Below are positions 1-11,221 of a stretch of DNA of 64,000 nt, piece after piece. The position numbers and the translations under genes are program-made. Source of the stretch: Tubiluchus corallicola (taxonomy: Eukaryota > Priapulida > Priapulimorpha > Priapulimorphida > Tubiluchidae); NCBI GenBank assembly GCA_030141605.1, contig JAQGDQ010000607.1, positions 58,960 through 122,959 on the forward strand, given 5' to 3'. The notes beneath the pieces were generated by a model that worked only from the letters and a program-made list of their open reading frames with translations, was not told the DNA's origin and did not search any database. Within the stretch, counting starts at the first letter, position 1. Every line of letters begins with the position of its first letter.

Positions 1-460
1 TCCTTTTGCTTTGATAGATAGTCATTAATCAGAGTAATTAGATTGTTAATGTCATGCTTTAATTCTGGTTCTAACTCTCTCATTCAAGTTAAAATAGAGA
101 AAAATTATAACACAGCTTTCTGTAAACCAATAATCTTTATTCTGCTATCAAAGAAGCCAAGTGACTTTGATTTTGGTTTGACTAGTAGTCTGTAGAGTAT
201 AGATGACCTTTCCATTTATGGTCTGTATGCACAAATGTGATGTGCCTTCCAATAGGAACTTGAATCTCTGGTCACGTGATTACAGCTTTATTCTCTCAGC
301 ATGCAAGTTTCAGTTGATCTAGAGACAGCATTGAGAAAGGATGCAAATTTTCTACTGTTAAATATCACATTGCAAACTTTATGACTGTTTGTTCTATTTT
401 GTGATTGAGGTGAACATTGTATACGTTTTACAATAAAATGATTGCAAATTTCTACAACAA
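1..460 (+). other. Copy of a ninjurin distal 3' UTR (probable end of an upstream paralog)
   Basis: This stretch matches 48678-49137 nearly base for base with scattered differences, in the same orientation, and both copies end with the same AATAAA context (432-437 here, 49107-49112 there). The second copy lies downstream of the ninjurin A stop codon, so this one is most simply the 3' end of another ninjurin copy whose coding exons lie left of the window. No coding part is visible here. It could instead be a dispersed repeat that happens to lie in a 3' UTR. Confidence 0.6.
432..437 (+). terminator. Polyadenylation signal AATAAA
   Basis: AATAAA near the end of the duplicated 3' UTR-like block, followed within 20 bases by the point where similarity to the copy near 49.1 kb stops. 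The conserved context in both copies supports a real signal. Confidence 0.4.
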
Positions 461-568
461 TCAAGCATCTTAAACTCAATGGCTTCCCTTAATTTTTCAT
501 CTGATAAGTAATACCTTCAGACGATAAGTGTTCGGGCGAGCATTGGCTTGACTTCTATGCTATAGACG

Positions 569-1372
569 CTAGCAAAGGCCCCGTGAAAAATTTTGCGCAT
601 AAATACACGTATAATCAATATTACGCGAACATCCTACACAGTTCTCATTTATAATGCAAAGCCAGCAGCAGCAGCTTTTACTGAGTTAAGATTATCGGCA
701 GAGAATAATGGATGATGTCAGAACAATGGCTTTGCATCAGCAGTTTTCCAAGCGAAAAATGCCAACAATAGAACATCTAATTAACTCGTCAGTACTCCTC
801 TTGGTGGACGTGTCCTAAAATATACCCACATCATAGTGTAGCCCTGTTCTTCGTCTTTCCAAAGAGCTATATATCTCCTTTCGAGAGTCCCGCTAGGCGC
901 CGCTAGAATGTTTTTTCCGCATGCTGTTTGGACAAAATTTCGAAAAAAGTCGGAGTTGGGTCTGGGAAAATGCCCATTACGGAACGCCGTAGTCCTCTCG
1001 CAAATTCTAAATATGCCTACTACACCCGCCGCTGAACGGGCTATCTATCCATGGCCCGCACCACCCATGGCCCGTTCCCGTTCTTCAGATTTCAGACGTA
1101 TAACTTTTGCAAAAAACGGCCGAAAAATGGCCATATGTTCATAAACTGGGGGAGTCATAGACAACAAGCTTAGTTAATCGTAATCACTAGCAGATTAGAA
1201 AATAAGATTAAGCCATTGTTCTGACGTCATCCATTATACTCTGCCTATAGCTTTAATTCAGTAAATGCTGCTGCTGCGGCTTTGCGTTGTAAATGAGGAC
1301 TATGTAGGACGTTCGCGTATTTTTGATTATACGTGTATTTATATGCAAAATTTTTTGCAGGGCCTTTGCTAG
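569..1372. mobile_element. Repeat family A, fold-back copy
   Basis: The left arm starts with CTAGCAAAGGCCCCG and the right arm is the reverse complement of about the same 165 bases, ending GGGCCTTTGCTAG. Both arms include the segment around GATGATGTCAGAACAATGGC. The same family recurs at 3285, 3612, 4458, 21472 and 27024. The centre has a stretch with two close ATGGCCCG motifs and no credible ORF. Non-autonomous element of unknown class. Confidence 0.7.
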
Positions 1373-3284
1373 TGATTTGCGGCGATCTATATATCAGATG
1401 AAAGGTCTCGATCTAGTGTCGTGCCATTCGGGGTTTATTTTTCGAATCGGACCCACCGGGATGAATGGGGGGGGGGAACCTCCAAAAATGGCCAGTAGAA
1501 AATAAGGATACTTTACGTAATGCTGTACTAACATAAAATAGGTCCACCGTGGTGACTTCCACAGACATCTGGCAATCATTGCAGGACTCGTCTGTCAAAC
1601 GCGCAGATATTGTGGTATCAACTCTAACCATTTTACTCTGATTTATATGAAAAACTAGGCACATTAAAGTAGCATCTGAAGCTTTTCTTGGAATCGTATT
1701 TGCTCGACTGTTTGACGCAAGACTCATAGCCGAGTGGACACAGAGTTGTGCGTGGTAACCGAAGCTAAGAACGCTCCTAAGCTGGTCAGTTACGGGGGAT
1801 GAAATACTTCCATAATCACTCTGAACAGCTGTTTTATTTGCCATGCTGATCCTGGCTGTTCAACTCACAGAGAGAAGATGTGTTCACATTTGAGTACAGC
1901 CTTGATGCTTCTGCTAGTTCAACGACTTACAGGCACGACCTTGACCTGACTCAGGCTCTGATCTTGCCACAAGTATAAGAATTGAGTAGGCTGCTATTAA
2001 ATGCTGGATTTTAGCTAGCAGCATACAGAGATGTATTAAACAAACAAATAAACAAACGAATAAGTAAATAACAACATCTTAATGAGAAGCTTCCATTAAA
2101 ACCTACCTTTGCCACCCATTTTCTGTCATAATCTTTATGATATTCTCCATTTCTGAAAAACAAGGTAGAGAAACTTTAATTTTCCGTGCAAGAAAAACCT
2201 CAAATCCAAAGTTTATAATACGGAACATATTGCAATATTCGTACGGAGGGAGGGAATAAAACTCAGTGAATGTTATTGAATTTATAAACTCTCTTTTGAC
2301 TTTAGAATCACTCTATTTATAGACTCACTCTAGACTTCAGAATCACTCTATTTATAAACTCACTTTAGACTTCAGAATCACTCTATTTATAAACTCACTT
2401 TTAAAATCTTTCACTGACACACACATGCTTTAAAATTTAACCAACGAAATATCTGAATCAGACACTTTACGTTGGACATAATGTCACTGTTAAACGCATT
2501 ATGTCATGTCAAACGAAAAGTGGCCTAGGTAGCAAGAATGTGATAATGCAAGTAAGCCCAGGTAAATAAAAAGTACAACTCACAGATAGTGACGCATAAT
2601 CATTGGTGCAGGTGAAACTTTTAGCTGCTTGCACAACTTTCGACCATCTCTAAAAAATAAGGTGAAAAAGCAATTAATTAATAAAGCATGAAAGCAGTTT
2701 TTTGCAGTTAGGCAGACACACGGAAGACGAGTGGCGAGCATTTGTGCAAATGATGCGGCAAAAATAAGTCAGGAATGTGCGAAAGGTGCGGTAACGCTTA
2801 TTTTGCAGATGCTGGAGTACGTGGCATAAAGCATGTGTTCAGTCTAAAATGTGGTCAAAGAAATTTTAGCAGATAACTGATACTAATGAATGACAAAGCC
2901 TGAATGAAAACACATGTAGGAACAATAGCAGCTCGTAGCTAAAGTGGGGGTACTGCAAAATTAAAAAAAATTCTGAAAATGTGTATTTATAATGTATGTA
3001 ATTGTAATTTTAAACAAACAAACTAATTTATACAAAAACTTGATAAACTCCTAAACAAAAAATATTGTCGCAGTTCAAGAATATGCCGATACGCGGCTTT
3101 TAAGCACGTGACAACTGACAATATGTAATGCGTGAGGGACAGTACTTTTTCTACCTAAAGTACAGCATGTTATCTCAGACATGCGCACATGGCCCGCACT
3201 CGCAGCAACACCACGTTGCTTGAGCACACTGTGCTGAGCTGTGATGCAAATTGTACTACCCTCACGTGCTCCGGTTCCGCACAA
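1373..3284. other. Non-coding stretch, no gene seen
   Basis: Holds a G10 run near 1467, a short 35-bp tandem repeat (separate entry) and otherwise unstructured AT-rich sequence. The longest open frame, 1413-1844 on the minus strand, has no recognisable domain, no plausible splice partners and biased composition, so I do not call it. Confidence 0.5.
2281..2402. repeat. 35-bp tandem repeat, about 3.4 copies
   Basis: Units beginning AATCACTCTATTTATA occur at 2306, 2341 and 2376, with a partial unit before them. The spacing is exactly 35 bases. Confidence 0.85.
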
Positions 3285-3421
3285 GTATAACCTTATAACT
3301 TTAATTCAGTAAAAGCTGCAGCTGGCTTTGCGTTATAAATGAGGACTGTGTGGGATGTTCGCGTGTTAATGATTATAAGTATATTCATGCGCAAATTTTT
3401 ATTGCGGGGCCTTTGCTAGTA
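3285..3421 (-). mobile_element. Repeat family A, single arm
   Basis: Reverse-complement copy of the arm seen at 569-735, ending GGGGCCTTTGCTAGT. Only the terminal arm is present. Confidence 0.7.
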
Positions 3422-3611
3422 TTATATGTATTTATACGTCAATTTAAATTAAAATATTCAATTTCAGTGGTAATCTATACCAAAAGTGTTAATTGATTAA
3501 AAGTTCTGTCAAGATCATATTTGCACTTACAAGTATTACTGACTCAAAGTAGAAGTTTCAATTCAATGCAAATATTCTAATCACAAGATATCATTAATAT
3601 GTATAATATTG

Positions 3612-4041
3612 TCCCGTAACGGGCGATTTCCCGGACCCAACTCGTGATTTTTTCGAAATTTTGGACAAACAGCATCTGGATAAGACGTTCTGGCGGCGCC
3701 TGGTGGGACTCTCGGAAGGACATATATAGCTCTTTAGAAAGAGGAAGAACAGGGCTACACGATGATGTGGGCTATATTTTAGGACACGTCCATCAAAAGG
3801 AGTGACGACGAGTTAATTAGATGTTCTATTTTTGGCAATTTTCGCTTGGAAACCTGCTGACACAACGCCATTGTTGTGACGTCATCCATTATACTCTGCC
3901 TATAACCTTATAGCTTTAATTCAGTAAAAGCTGCTGCTGACTTTGCGTTAGGTAAGTAAACAGACACTAGGTAGAAAGTTCGCGCATTTTTGATTATAAG
4001 TGTATTTATAAGCAAAATTTTTTGCGGGGCCTTTGCTAGTG
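3612..4041 (-). mobile_element. Repeat family A, minus-strand copy
   Basis: Starts with the internal segment around CCCGTAACGGGCGATTTCCC and runs to the terminal GGGGCCTTTGCTAGT. It is the reverse complement of the plus-strand copies at 4458 and 27024. The internal motif GGCGCCTGGTGGGACTCTCG is conserved in every long copy. Confidence 0.75.
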
Positions 4042-4457
4042 AAATATTAATATTTATGGAGAAATCATAGCCATCTAAATTTTCAGTTTTCTGTATCTGA
4101 GTTGCCTGTTGGTTCTCCTAGCATGCCATCTATTACAACAAATAAAAAACTTGGCAAATATTCATGATCTTAATTTTGAGATTGTCAGTTTGTGGTGGAA
4201 TACGCCACAAATATTAAATTTTTAACTGAAATGGAACAAAAAAGTTGAGCTGAGTCTGGATTTGAGCCAAGGACATTTGAACTACAAATTAAACAGGGCT
4301 TTAGACTACACAGGCAATTGTGATCAACGCAGGTTAACTTAGAGAGCCTAATAAACTGTGTAAGCTAGTGTTCATGGCACTGGACTTGCAATCTTGCTAA
4401 TTGGTTGGTCTAACATTATTAAATATTATATATATCATTTTAACAATATTATTAATA
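4042..4457. other. Non-coding stretch with weak tRNA-like traces
   Basis: No ORF. Near 4250-4290 the reverse strand reads GGCTCAAATCC, a B-box-like motif, and near 4372-4400 the plus strand reads CATGGCACTGGACTTGCAATC, which resembles part of a tRNA. Both are too degraded to call as SINEs. Confidence 0.3.
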
Positions 4458-4920
4458 CTAGCAAATGCCCCGCAAAAAATTTTGCATATCAGTACACTCA
4501 TAATCAAAAATACACAACATCCTACCTAGTGTTTCTTTACTTACCTAACGCAAAGCCAGCAGCAGCTTTTACTGAATTAAAGTTATAAGGTTATAGGCAG
4601 AGTATAATGGATGACATCAGAACAATGGCTTTGTGCAGCAGTTTTCCAAGCGAAAATTGCCAAAAATAGAACAACTAACTAACTCATCGGTACTCCTTTT
4701 GGTGGACGTGTCCTAAAATATAGCCCACATCATCGTGTAGCCCTGTTCTTCCTCTTTCTAAAGAGCTATATATCTCCTTCCGAGAGTCCCACCAGGCGCC
4801 GCTAGAACGTTTTATCTGCAGGCTGTTTGACCAAAATTTCGAAAAAATCGCGAGTTGGGTGCGGGAATGGTGCCGTCGTCGGAGCTGTAGCCTCGAATCT
4901 TATATATATATATATAACAT
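4458..4920 (+). mobile_element. Repeat family A, plus-strand copy with TA tail
   Basis: Begins CTAGCAAATGCCCCGC and follows the family consensus. It ends with GCCGTCGTCGGAGCTGTAGC and a (TA)n run. The copy at 21472 has the same end, the same (TA)n and the same flank after it (ACCAGT.GAATTAATATATAC), so the (TA)n is part of the element in this subfamily. Confidence 0.8.
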
Positions 4921-5289
4921 ACCAGTAGAATTAATATATACGATATTAAAACTACCATTTTAATAATGTATTAATCGTTGACGTACGTACTAACCAACCT
5001 ACCCTCCACAGTCAATTCTCGCTAACGTTCCCTGCCCACGAAGCATTTCCGCTACAGTGGTGAAATCATTGAGAAAGCTTGCTTCCCCTCGACCAACTAA
5101 AAGAAAAAAATGAGGCACATAGCAAGCAAAATTTTAAAGACTGTAGATTCAGTTACATATGTCAGAATTTTGGAAAACTTCAATTAAATCTCTCAAACTT
5201 AAACAGGGGAAATCTTTTAAAATTTGGGAAAGATAATACTACACAAGAGATTTTGTTGGCTCGCCACAATATCACATGTGAGCTTGCAT

Positions 5290-5890
5290 AGCAAAATCGT
5301 CCAAAAGTCGGCAATTACGCTTTTCTAGTTATTCACATATCCTGAACCAGCATTTCATGAGGATCATTTCGATACTAAGTTCATCGCTCTGTGTTATTTC
5401 TAAGCTGAGATAATTCATGTTGAAGTTGAGGTGCAGGCTGCACACTGAAAAACATAATCTTGAGAAAATCACTGTTAAAGTCAGCCATTATCGTGTTTCT
5501 ACAAAACTCTTAGCAACCGCACAAATGTTGATTGCTACAGACTTTGCAAGAACACATTGAAGTTATGTTTAAATCCAGTAGGTGGCTCTTCCTGAACAAG
5601 ATCTGGGCTTGGCAGCAGAAAAACCCGAAGCAAAATGACTGCTTCCACCAACTACAATCGGAGTTTGAAATTACGATTTTTTTTACAATTGCAGTAGTAA
5701 TTTTTAGCAGGAAAAGTGAGTACGGAGTTACAAAATTAGATTTTTAGGATTCTTTGAACATATTTTTGATAACTGATAATTGAATATAAAAGTCCAATGT
5801 ATTTACCATTTGTTTTTATAAAAAACATAAAATTGACATTTGACCAAATTTTTGGTGCACTCTACTTTGAAGCAACATAATGTAGTTTTA
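5290..5890 (+). repeat. Repeat family E, plus copy with an open frame
   Basis: Similar to the reverse complement of 15545-15960. In both copies the same frame is open over about 65 codons (5532-5747 here, 15953-15708 minus there) and reads a shared core SRWLFL..IWAWQQKN.KQNDCF. I do not recognise the product. It may be a decayed transposon coding segment or simply a copied repeat. Confidence 0.5.
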
Positions 5891-6374
5891 ACTATATGGA
5901 TAACAGGCAAAATTTTCAGTGGATGGCCGACCGAACATGCTATACTTTGCTCTCAGCAAAATATAGATTTCAAAATTCTTTTGCTTTCTGACAACGCGTT
6001 CTCGCCCAACAAATGTCCATGATCTTTGTGACAATTTCAAAGTCGTTTTCCTGCCACCAAATAATACAGCATTAATACAGCCCAAATTTATTGATTTTTC
6101 ACCTGCAAGAAAACAGAACCTTTTAACAGTGTAACACTTCAGTGGATTTCGTCCACTGAACATTTTTTTATATAGCCAGACACTATTGATTTTTGCTCCT
6201 GGAATGTGAATAAACGCTTTTACGTTGTTTCTTTTGGAAAACCATGTTTCGTTTAGCGACATTTCGCTTAACAGCGCTTTTTGCTGGAGTGCATTAGCGT
6301 CGTTAAGTGAAGACTTAGTGCACGCCACCTTATGGATGGTTTTGGTTTGCAAGCACAATGTGTTCTGAGATTGA
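5891..6374. other. Non-coding stretch, no gene seen
   Basis: The 156-codon minus-strand frame 5888-6358 shows no domain, signal peptide or compositional sign of a protein. The stretch around 6245-6320 carries a TTAGCGACATTTCGCTTAAC-like sequence that may be a DNA transposon end. Confidence 0.4.
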
Positions 6375-6572
6375 AGCCTGGCTCATTATCAAGGATACTT
6401 CCTCTAAGATGAGCTACTGAACCAGCAGTGGTGCGCCAGCCAAGTTTTGATTATCCTCCTATGAGGTAAACAGCGAAGACCTGTATGGGGAACAAAACTT
6501 TCCGGATTAAGTATTGAACTCAGACCTCTCTTGCAAAACATACGCGCATGACCGCTCAGCCGTAAGAAACAC
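6375..6572 (-). mobile_element. tRNA-derived SINE
   Basis: On the minus strand the sequence opens with a pol III A-box-like ACGGCTGAGCGGTCATGCG, followed about 40 bases later by a B-box-like GAGTTCAATAC. About 130 bases of non-tRNA body follow. Spacing and order fit a tRNA-derived SINE head. The copy is degraded and no clear target duplication was found. Confidence 0.5.
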
Positions 6573-6864
6573 CACAAACACAAAAAAAATCTTTCTTGTA
6601 CTTCACTGTACTTGTTAAATCTCTTAGCAAGGATGAAGTTTCAAAAAATAAAAATTAAACATCAATAAAAATATAAAATAATAATGATAATTAATAATTT
6701 ATAAGTGATCTTCAGATGCTTTACAATTAAAAGTACGGGTGAGCATTGAACGTTTGAGCATTTTTAGTTGGAATTCGATTCGAAACTAAAAAAATAAAAT
6801 CAAGTAACTGAGCACTTTAACAACATACGTTCCTTATCATTAAAACGTTTGAAACTTCATGCAA

Positions 6865-7010
6865 TTAGCACAATCTAGCTGTGATTTAGCTGTGATTAGC
6901 ACAATTTAGCTGTGAGTTCAGCTGTGATTTAGCTGTGATTAGCACAATTTTGCTGTGAGCTTAACTGTGATTTAGCTGTGATTAGAACAATTTAGCTGTG
7001 ATTCTGTGCA
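6865..7010. repeat. Tandem repeat of TAGCTGTGATT-type units
   Basis: TTAGCTGTGATTAGCACAAT and shorter TTAGCTGTGA units repeat irregularly about eight times. Confidence 0.8.
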
Positions 7011-7849
7011 CAATTTTTAAATAAACTATTAGTGATTTTACCGCAGAACAAAGTCGAATTATAAGCATTATCTCTATAAGACCGCTTTTTACCAGTGGTA
7101 TGAAAACCTGTTCAAAAATCTTTCAAAAGAGTTCGAATTCGAAATACTGAAATCCGGTTTTTGATTCAAATTTGAAAGTCACAAATTCAATTTGAATTCG
7201 CTTTCTGGTAGAAAATGCTCTATTTAGAAGTTGTCTGTACAAACAATCATTATAATTAATCATCTCTAAGATCATTACAAAGTTATTGCGATTGTCTAAA
7301 AATGGTTCAATTTATAACCCTGATAGCAGGATTATTGTAGGCATAACTATAAGTTCATTCCAAAGTTCAAGGTTCAATACTCAGTTGGAGAGTAAACTAA
7401 AGAAAAATACTTGATTTCGTAAACAGCGCAAGAACGTTCGTCTTTGTTCGGATCAACTTTTTGAACTCTTTCAAATCATCCAACTCTTCAACGTAATCTT
7501 TGCTTGTTTTGCCAAAAGACAAGTCAAGAGGCAGCACCAAAATCTGCAAAGAAATTGACCAAGTAAAAACACAAAGAAGTCACAACCGGAATGCCAACGA
7601 TCCCACTACACAACTCTTTTGTTTTTACATTTCTTTTTTTCTGTTATATAATCATATTCACATTGTTATTCTTGCCGAGAATTTTGTAAACAACTGTACA
7701 TTATTATCATTTTATTTAATTCCTAACTAATTATTGTGATACTTATACATCATCTTCATTTATTATTATTCTTTTTTCACTTATGCTATTGTTGTTGTGT
7801 TTGTTTTTATATTTTTGCTTTTGTTATTGCATTATTTTGATTAGTTACA
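7011..7849. other. AT-rich non-coding stretch, no gene seen
   Basis: Long T-rich and AT-rich sequence with many stops in all frames. Contains no repeat that I could match elsewhere in the window. Confidence 0.4.
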
Positions 7850-7851
7850 AT

Positions 7852-8247
7852 TCAAAATGATTACAGACATACTGTTTGTGCATGTACCTGCTAAAAACAG
7901 ATGATAAGCTGAAATTACAGTACACAGACGATCAGTAAAAGCATTGAAATATAGATATACGAGGACAGACTGAACAGTTTCACTACATTCACAGTATCAA
8001 GAAACTTCGTGTACACTGCACAACCCAATTTGATTAAATCTGTCAAATTGCTTAAAACCAGGCCTGCGAATTGGGCCAGACATTTTTCTGACGTTTGTGC
8101 ATTGGAAATTATGTATATTGCTGCACTCACAGAATTGAGGCTGGCAAGTCTCAGGTGCAGTAATGGCATGATTACACCCTGCATTGACTTGTCTGATATG
8201 TCTGATATTCAAAATGATTACAGACATACTGTTTGTGCATGTACCGC
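7852..8247. repeat. Pair of identical ~39-bp direct repeats flanking about 320 bp
   Basis: A block starting ATTCAAAATGATTACAGACA and ending GTGCATGTACC occurs near 7852-7890 and again near 8207-8245 with no mismatch seen. The segment between is unrelated to other repeats in the window. Confidence 0.75.
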
Positions 8248-8681
8248 ATGTACTGTGTCTCTACAGTCTAGAAGTGCTGTTTTCGGACAAGTTATTGAAA
8301 TTTATCCATTTCAAACAAAAACGAAACCATCTAATTACAAGAACGCTAGCTTGACAGCCAGCAACATTAAATTTTGTTATTATTTAAATGTTCCTAACCC
8401 TTCATTATTAAAATCTAAACTATATGCAAAATTTTATTAGCATGAATGAATTAGATAAACAGAATTAATTTCTCTAATGTTTTGGTTTCTAAAACAATAG
8501 TAGTACCACAAACAGGAAAAATCCAACTTCAATCCTACAACACATGTTACAGGAAGCTGCCATCTTAGCCACGTCATGCTTAGCCGCTTCGAGCATGCGT
8601 ACTGCTGTACAGCCTGTCACTAATTTTTCAAAGGCCGCCGCCGGCTGTTAGAGTGTAAGCGCTTCGTGTTCGGAACTTCAA

Positions 8682-8751
8682 ATGGCATCATCATCAATTT
8701 CAATAATCATCGTCATCCTCATCTGTTACTCAGCTTCCTCTACACATACAG
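8682..8751 (+). CDS. Candidate first exon encoding a signal peptide
   Basis: An ATG follows a locally GC-richer stretch (8560-8680). The 23 codons read MASSS followed by a run of Ile, Val and Leu and then CYSASSTHT, a typical secretory signal with a small-residue cleavage region. The exon ends ACAG with donor GTATAT, phase 1. A matching acceptor lies at 9799-9800. Not recognised as any known gene. The signal-like composition is partly due to an ATC/TCA-rich run, so chance is possible. Confidence 0.3.
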
Positions 8752-9800
8752 GTATATAGATATTGCGGGAGCTTCGACAAATTATTAGAGCAATGTATAA
8801 CACTATTTCCTGTCTGCAACCAAAATTATGTGACCTAAGCGATTTTGTATTATATGCTGTACTGTTAAATTTGGCCATTCGCTAATGCTAATTTTACTGA
8901 TATTGTTCCTGGGAGGCTGGCAGTCTCTCTAAATCTTCAAGCCATAGTTTTTTGGTTCACTCTGTTGTACATTTGTTCGTTTGTGGTGGTGTTAGGACAT
9001 ATTATAGTAGGGTAATTTTTTGGATTTTTTGAGTAGATCTAATAAATGCATCAGTTTCTCTTTCTTGCACTATAATTAACCACACACTTCAGTACACAAC
9101 GTGTAGATATTGGTACATATGCACTGTAGTGTCGTAACCTTGTTTTGAATTATTCTTGGGCTGACTCTTACTGGTTAGAATTGATTTATTCTGGATGATA
9201 CCACTAATATTAAACATTGCCTGCGTAGTTCAGTTACTTATTTTAAATACCATCTTTTATTCAATTTTTTTCAATTCAATTGTTAGAATGGTTAAAATGT
9301 ATAGATAGATCTAGAACTAGAGAAAGGATAGCGAAAGGACTATAAAGTCACCTAGTCTGCTATCCTTTACCGAATATAGATAGAAAGATTTTTTAGACAC
9401 TGGTGGGCATTAATATTATCAGTTTAATTTAGGAAACATTAGTACTTTTTAAAATTATGACATTTGCTATATAATCCAGAAAGAAGAATATATACTTGTA
9501 GTTTAATTAGAGGGCAACAAAATAAGGTCAATCTTGATTAAACTAAAAATTGCATTTAGATTTTATGTGAAATACACGTCAAAATTGTTATGAAATGATA
9601 AAAACACTTTGGGTTAATAATGCTATTAATCAACAACAGGGGTTAAATACATTTTGATTTGAGTTCAACTTCATTATTTCTAGGCTTATTGATTAAGAAC
9701 AAATCTACTGACTTGGACAGTAATATTAAATAATATGTTGAGCAATAACACGTATACTGACACCTTCATACTACACATGTTTCTCAATTTTGTGTTGCAG
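8752..9800 (+). other. Candidate intron; otherwise no gene seen
   Basis: Would be the intron between the two candidate secreted-peptide exons. AT-rich, with a polypyrimidine stretch and TGTGTTGCAG at its 3' end. No other ORF of note. Confidence 0.25.
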
Positions 9801-9841
9801 GTAAAAATGGCATAGGAAAAATGGTACAAATGGAAAAGTAG
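9801..9841 (+). CDS. Candidate second exon of a short secreted peptide
   Basis: Begins after TTTTGTGTTGCAG. Joined in phase to the exon at 8682 it adds GKNGIGKMVQMEK and a TAG stop, for a 36-residue precursor. An AATAAA follows at 9891-9896, 50 bases after the stop, so the layout (signal exon, intron, short terminal exon, poly(A) signal) is complete. The mature peptide would be only about a dozen residues and is Lys-rich. No homologue is known to me. Confidence 0.22.
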
Positions 9842-10340
9842 GAAAAAAGGCAAATAATTGTTAAGATATTCTGATTCAAATAATTTCTATAATAAAAAGA
9901 TGCAGAATAAGTTCAGTAGGAATCACATCTCTGCCAAGGTCAAAATACCTTAAACACGTTCGTCTGATTCTTTTGTGAGAAAAATATAAAACAATTGTAA
10001 ACAAGCCATTATGCAAATGTACCTATAATGAGTGTTATAATTATAGACCAGCAACTCACATAATATTTTGTTCATTAAACAGAATTATAATCATCTATAC
10101 ACGTACATTATACAGGTAATGGTACATTTCTTTAACCATTTGGGCATAGTATAATGGACTCAAATGAGGTAGGATTATGAGGCTATTTTTATGCGTAATC
10201 AATAGTTATAAACAGCGTTACACTATTTTCTGAGCGAGAATCTCGTAATGGAACATGGCAACTCGCACTAAGTTGTTTGTCGTAGTACAGATAATAAAAA
10301 AGATTCAATTACGATCATTACTTGTGGCCAACTTCTCATT
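9842..10340. other. Non-coding stretch
   Basis: Contains AATAAA at 9891-9896 and otherwise AT-rich sequence without ORFs or recognisable repeats. Confidence 0.4.
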
Positions 10341-10628
10341 TCATTTTCCAAAGAGCATGACACTTCTTCTGAGACATTCATGAAGTGCTTCAGAAAATAA
10401 ATTTAATTTTTTTTGTGTGTGACGTATTTTGTCAAGTCTTGCAAAAATATCAGGCGAAAAGACATATATTTTAGCAGTTTTTACCTGCTGCCAGGACTCT
10501 TGCATCTTTTTTGTCCCATACCGGCCTCTCCACAAATTTTGTAGAAAATTCTTAAGTAGTTTTCGCATAATAGGCTCACACGTTACAGCTATATATAATA
10601 GACAAAAAACCGCCAAAACAACAAACAA
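10341..10628 (-). CDS. Hypothetical 95-aa ORF with N-terminal signal or anchor, divergent to the synthetase
   Basis: Reads MFVVLAVFCLLYIAVTCEP at its start, a convincing signal peptide or membrane anchor, then a basic stretch. It begins about 460 bases upstream of the seryl-tRNA synthetase ATG on the opposite strand, the arrangement expected of a bidirectional promoter. A good splice donor (CAG|GTAAAA) lies inside at codon 48, after ESWQQ, so the real exon could end there and continue elsewhere. Not recognised; it may be a chance ORF. Confidence 0.22.
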   Translation of the reverse strand: MFVVLAVFCLLYIAVTCEPIMRKLLKNFLQNLWRGRYGTKKMQESWQQVKTAKIYVFSPDIFARLDKIRHTQKKLNLFSEALHECLRRSVMLFGK

Positions 10629-10859
10629 CGTTGTAGCACAACTTCCTAGCAGATGTGAACATAATTGAAAAAATTCTTAAAATAATTACAGTAAACCTAG
10701 CATTTAAACTTATATTGGATAAGTGAGCAATTTTTTTCTTTCTTTTCAATTTGTGCCCTTTCTTCTTCTGTGTTTTTTCCTGTGCTATTTTTACCCGTAA
10801 AATTTCTGCCGCGCACCCGTATTGGCATATTGTTGGTTTATTATTGTTGGAATGTTGAG

Positions 10860-11085
10860 CAGGATTATCTTTGCGGGCGTCATAGTCGTCACAAAAAACG
10901 TTTCTTCGAGCAGCCACGGAAGTAAGTTCACCGTTTCTCAACGTTTGAAGGGTTCTGTTGTTGAATGTCGGCGTGGTTGACTGTCTGATGAAATTATTTT
11001 AGTCTTACTTGTGAATCAGTATTTTTGGTGTTTTCTGTCGGTTTTTGAGGAAATACTTTTGTTAATACAGTGCAGTGTACTAAAT
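10860..11085 (+). promoter_or_regulatory. Putative promoter and 5' UTR region of the synthetase gene
   Basis: Less AT-rich than its surroundings, with several CpG-containing motifs (GCGGGCGTCATAGTCGTCAC, TCGGCGTGG) and no TATA box close to the ATG. A GTAAGT at about 10921 could be the donor of a 5' UTR exon. Assigned by position only. Confidence 0.3.
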
Positions 11086-11221
11086 ATGGTGTTGGACGTG
11101 CAACTGTTTCGTACTGAGCATGGTGGTGATCCCAGTAAAATTAGAGAAAACCAAGCAAAGCGATTTCAAGACGTCACTCTTGTTGATAAAGTGCTAGTAG
11201 CCGATACAGCATGGCGCAAAT
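11086..11221 (+). CDS. SARS1: Seryl-tRNA synthetase, cytosolic: exon 1
   Basis: First of eleven coding exons of a cytosolic seryl-tRNA synthetase (serine-tRNA ligase), the class II enzyme that activates serine with ATP and charges tRNA-Ser. The assembled protein is 507 aa, close to the 510-515 aa usual in animals. The start is chosen because MVLDVQLFR matches the family's conserved N terminus. An upstream in-frame ATG at 11011 would add 25 residues the family lacks. Residues 1-45 begin the N-terminal helical arm that contacts the long variable arm of tRNA-Ser. Donor T|GTATAT leaves one base for codon 46. Confidence 0.88.

Noticed and set aside
1413-1844. 143-codon minus-strand ORF
   Set aside because: No domain or compositional sign of coding; overlaps a G-run; probably chance.
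8009-8440. 143-codon plus-strand ORF
   Set aside because: Spans the boundary of the 39-bp direct repeat and has no recognisable domain or splice context; the opposite strand is equally open.
11011-11085. Upstream ATG of the synthetase (25 extra residues)
   Set aside because: The extra residues are not part of the family N terminus, while MVLDVQLFR at 11086 is.
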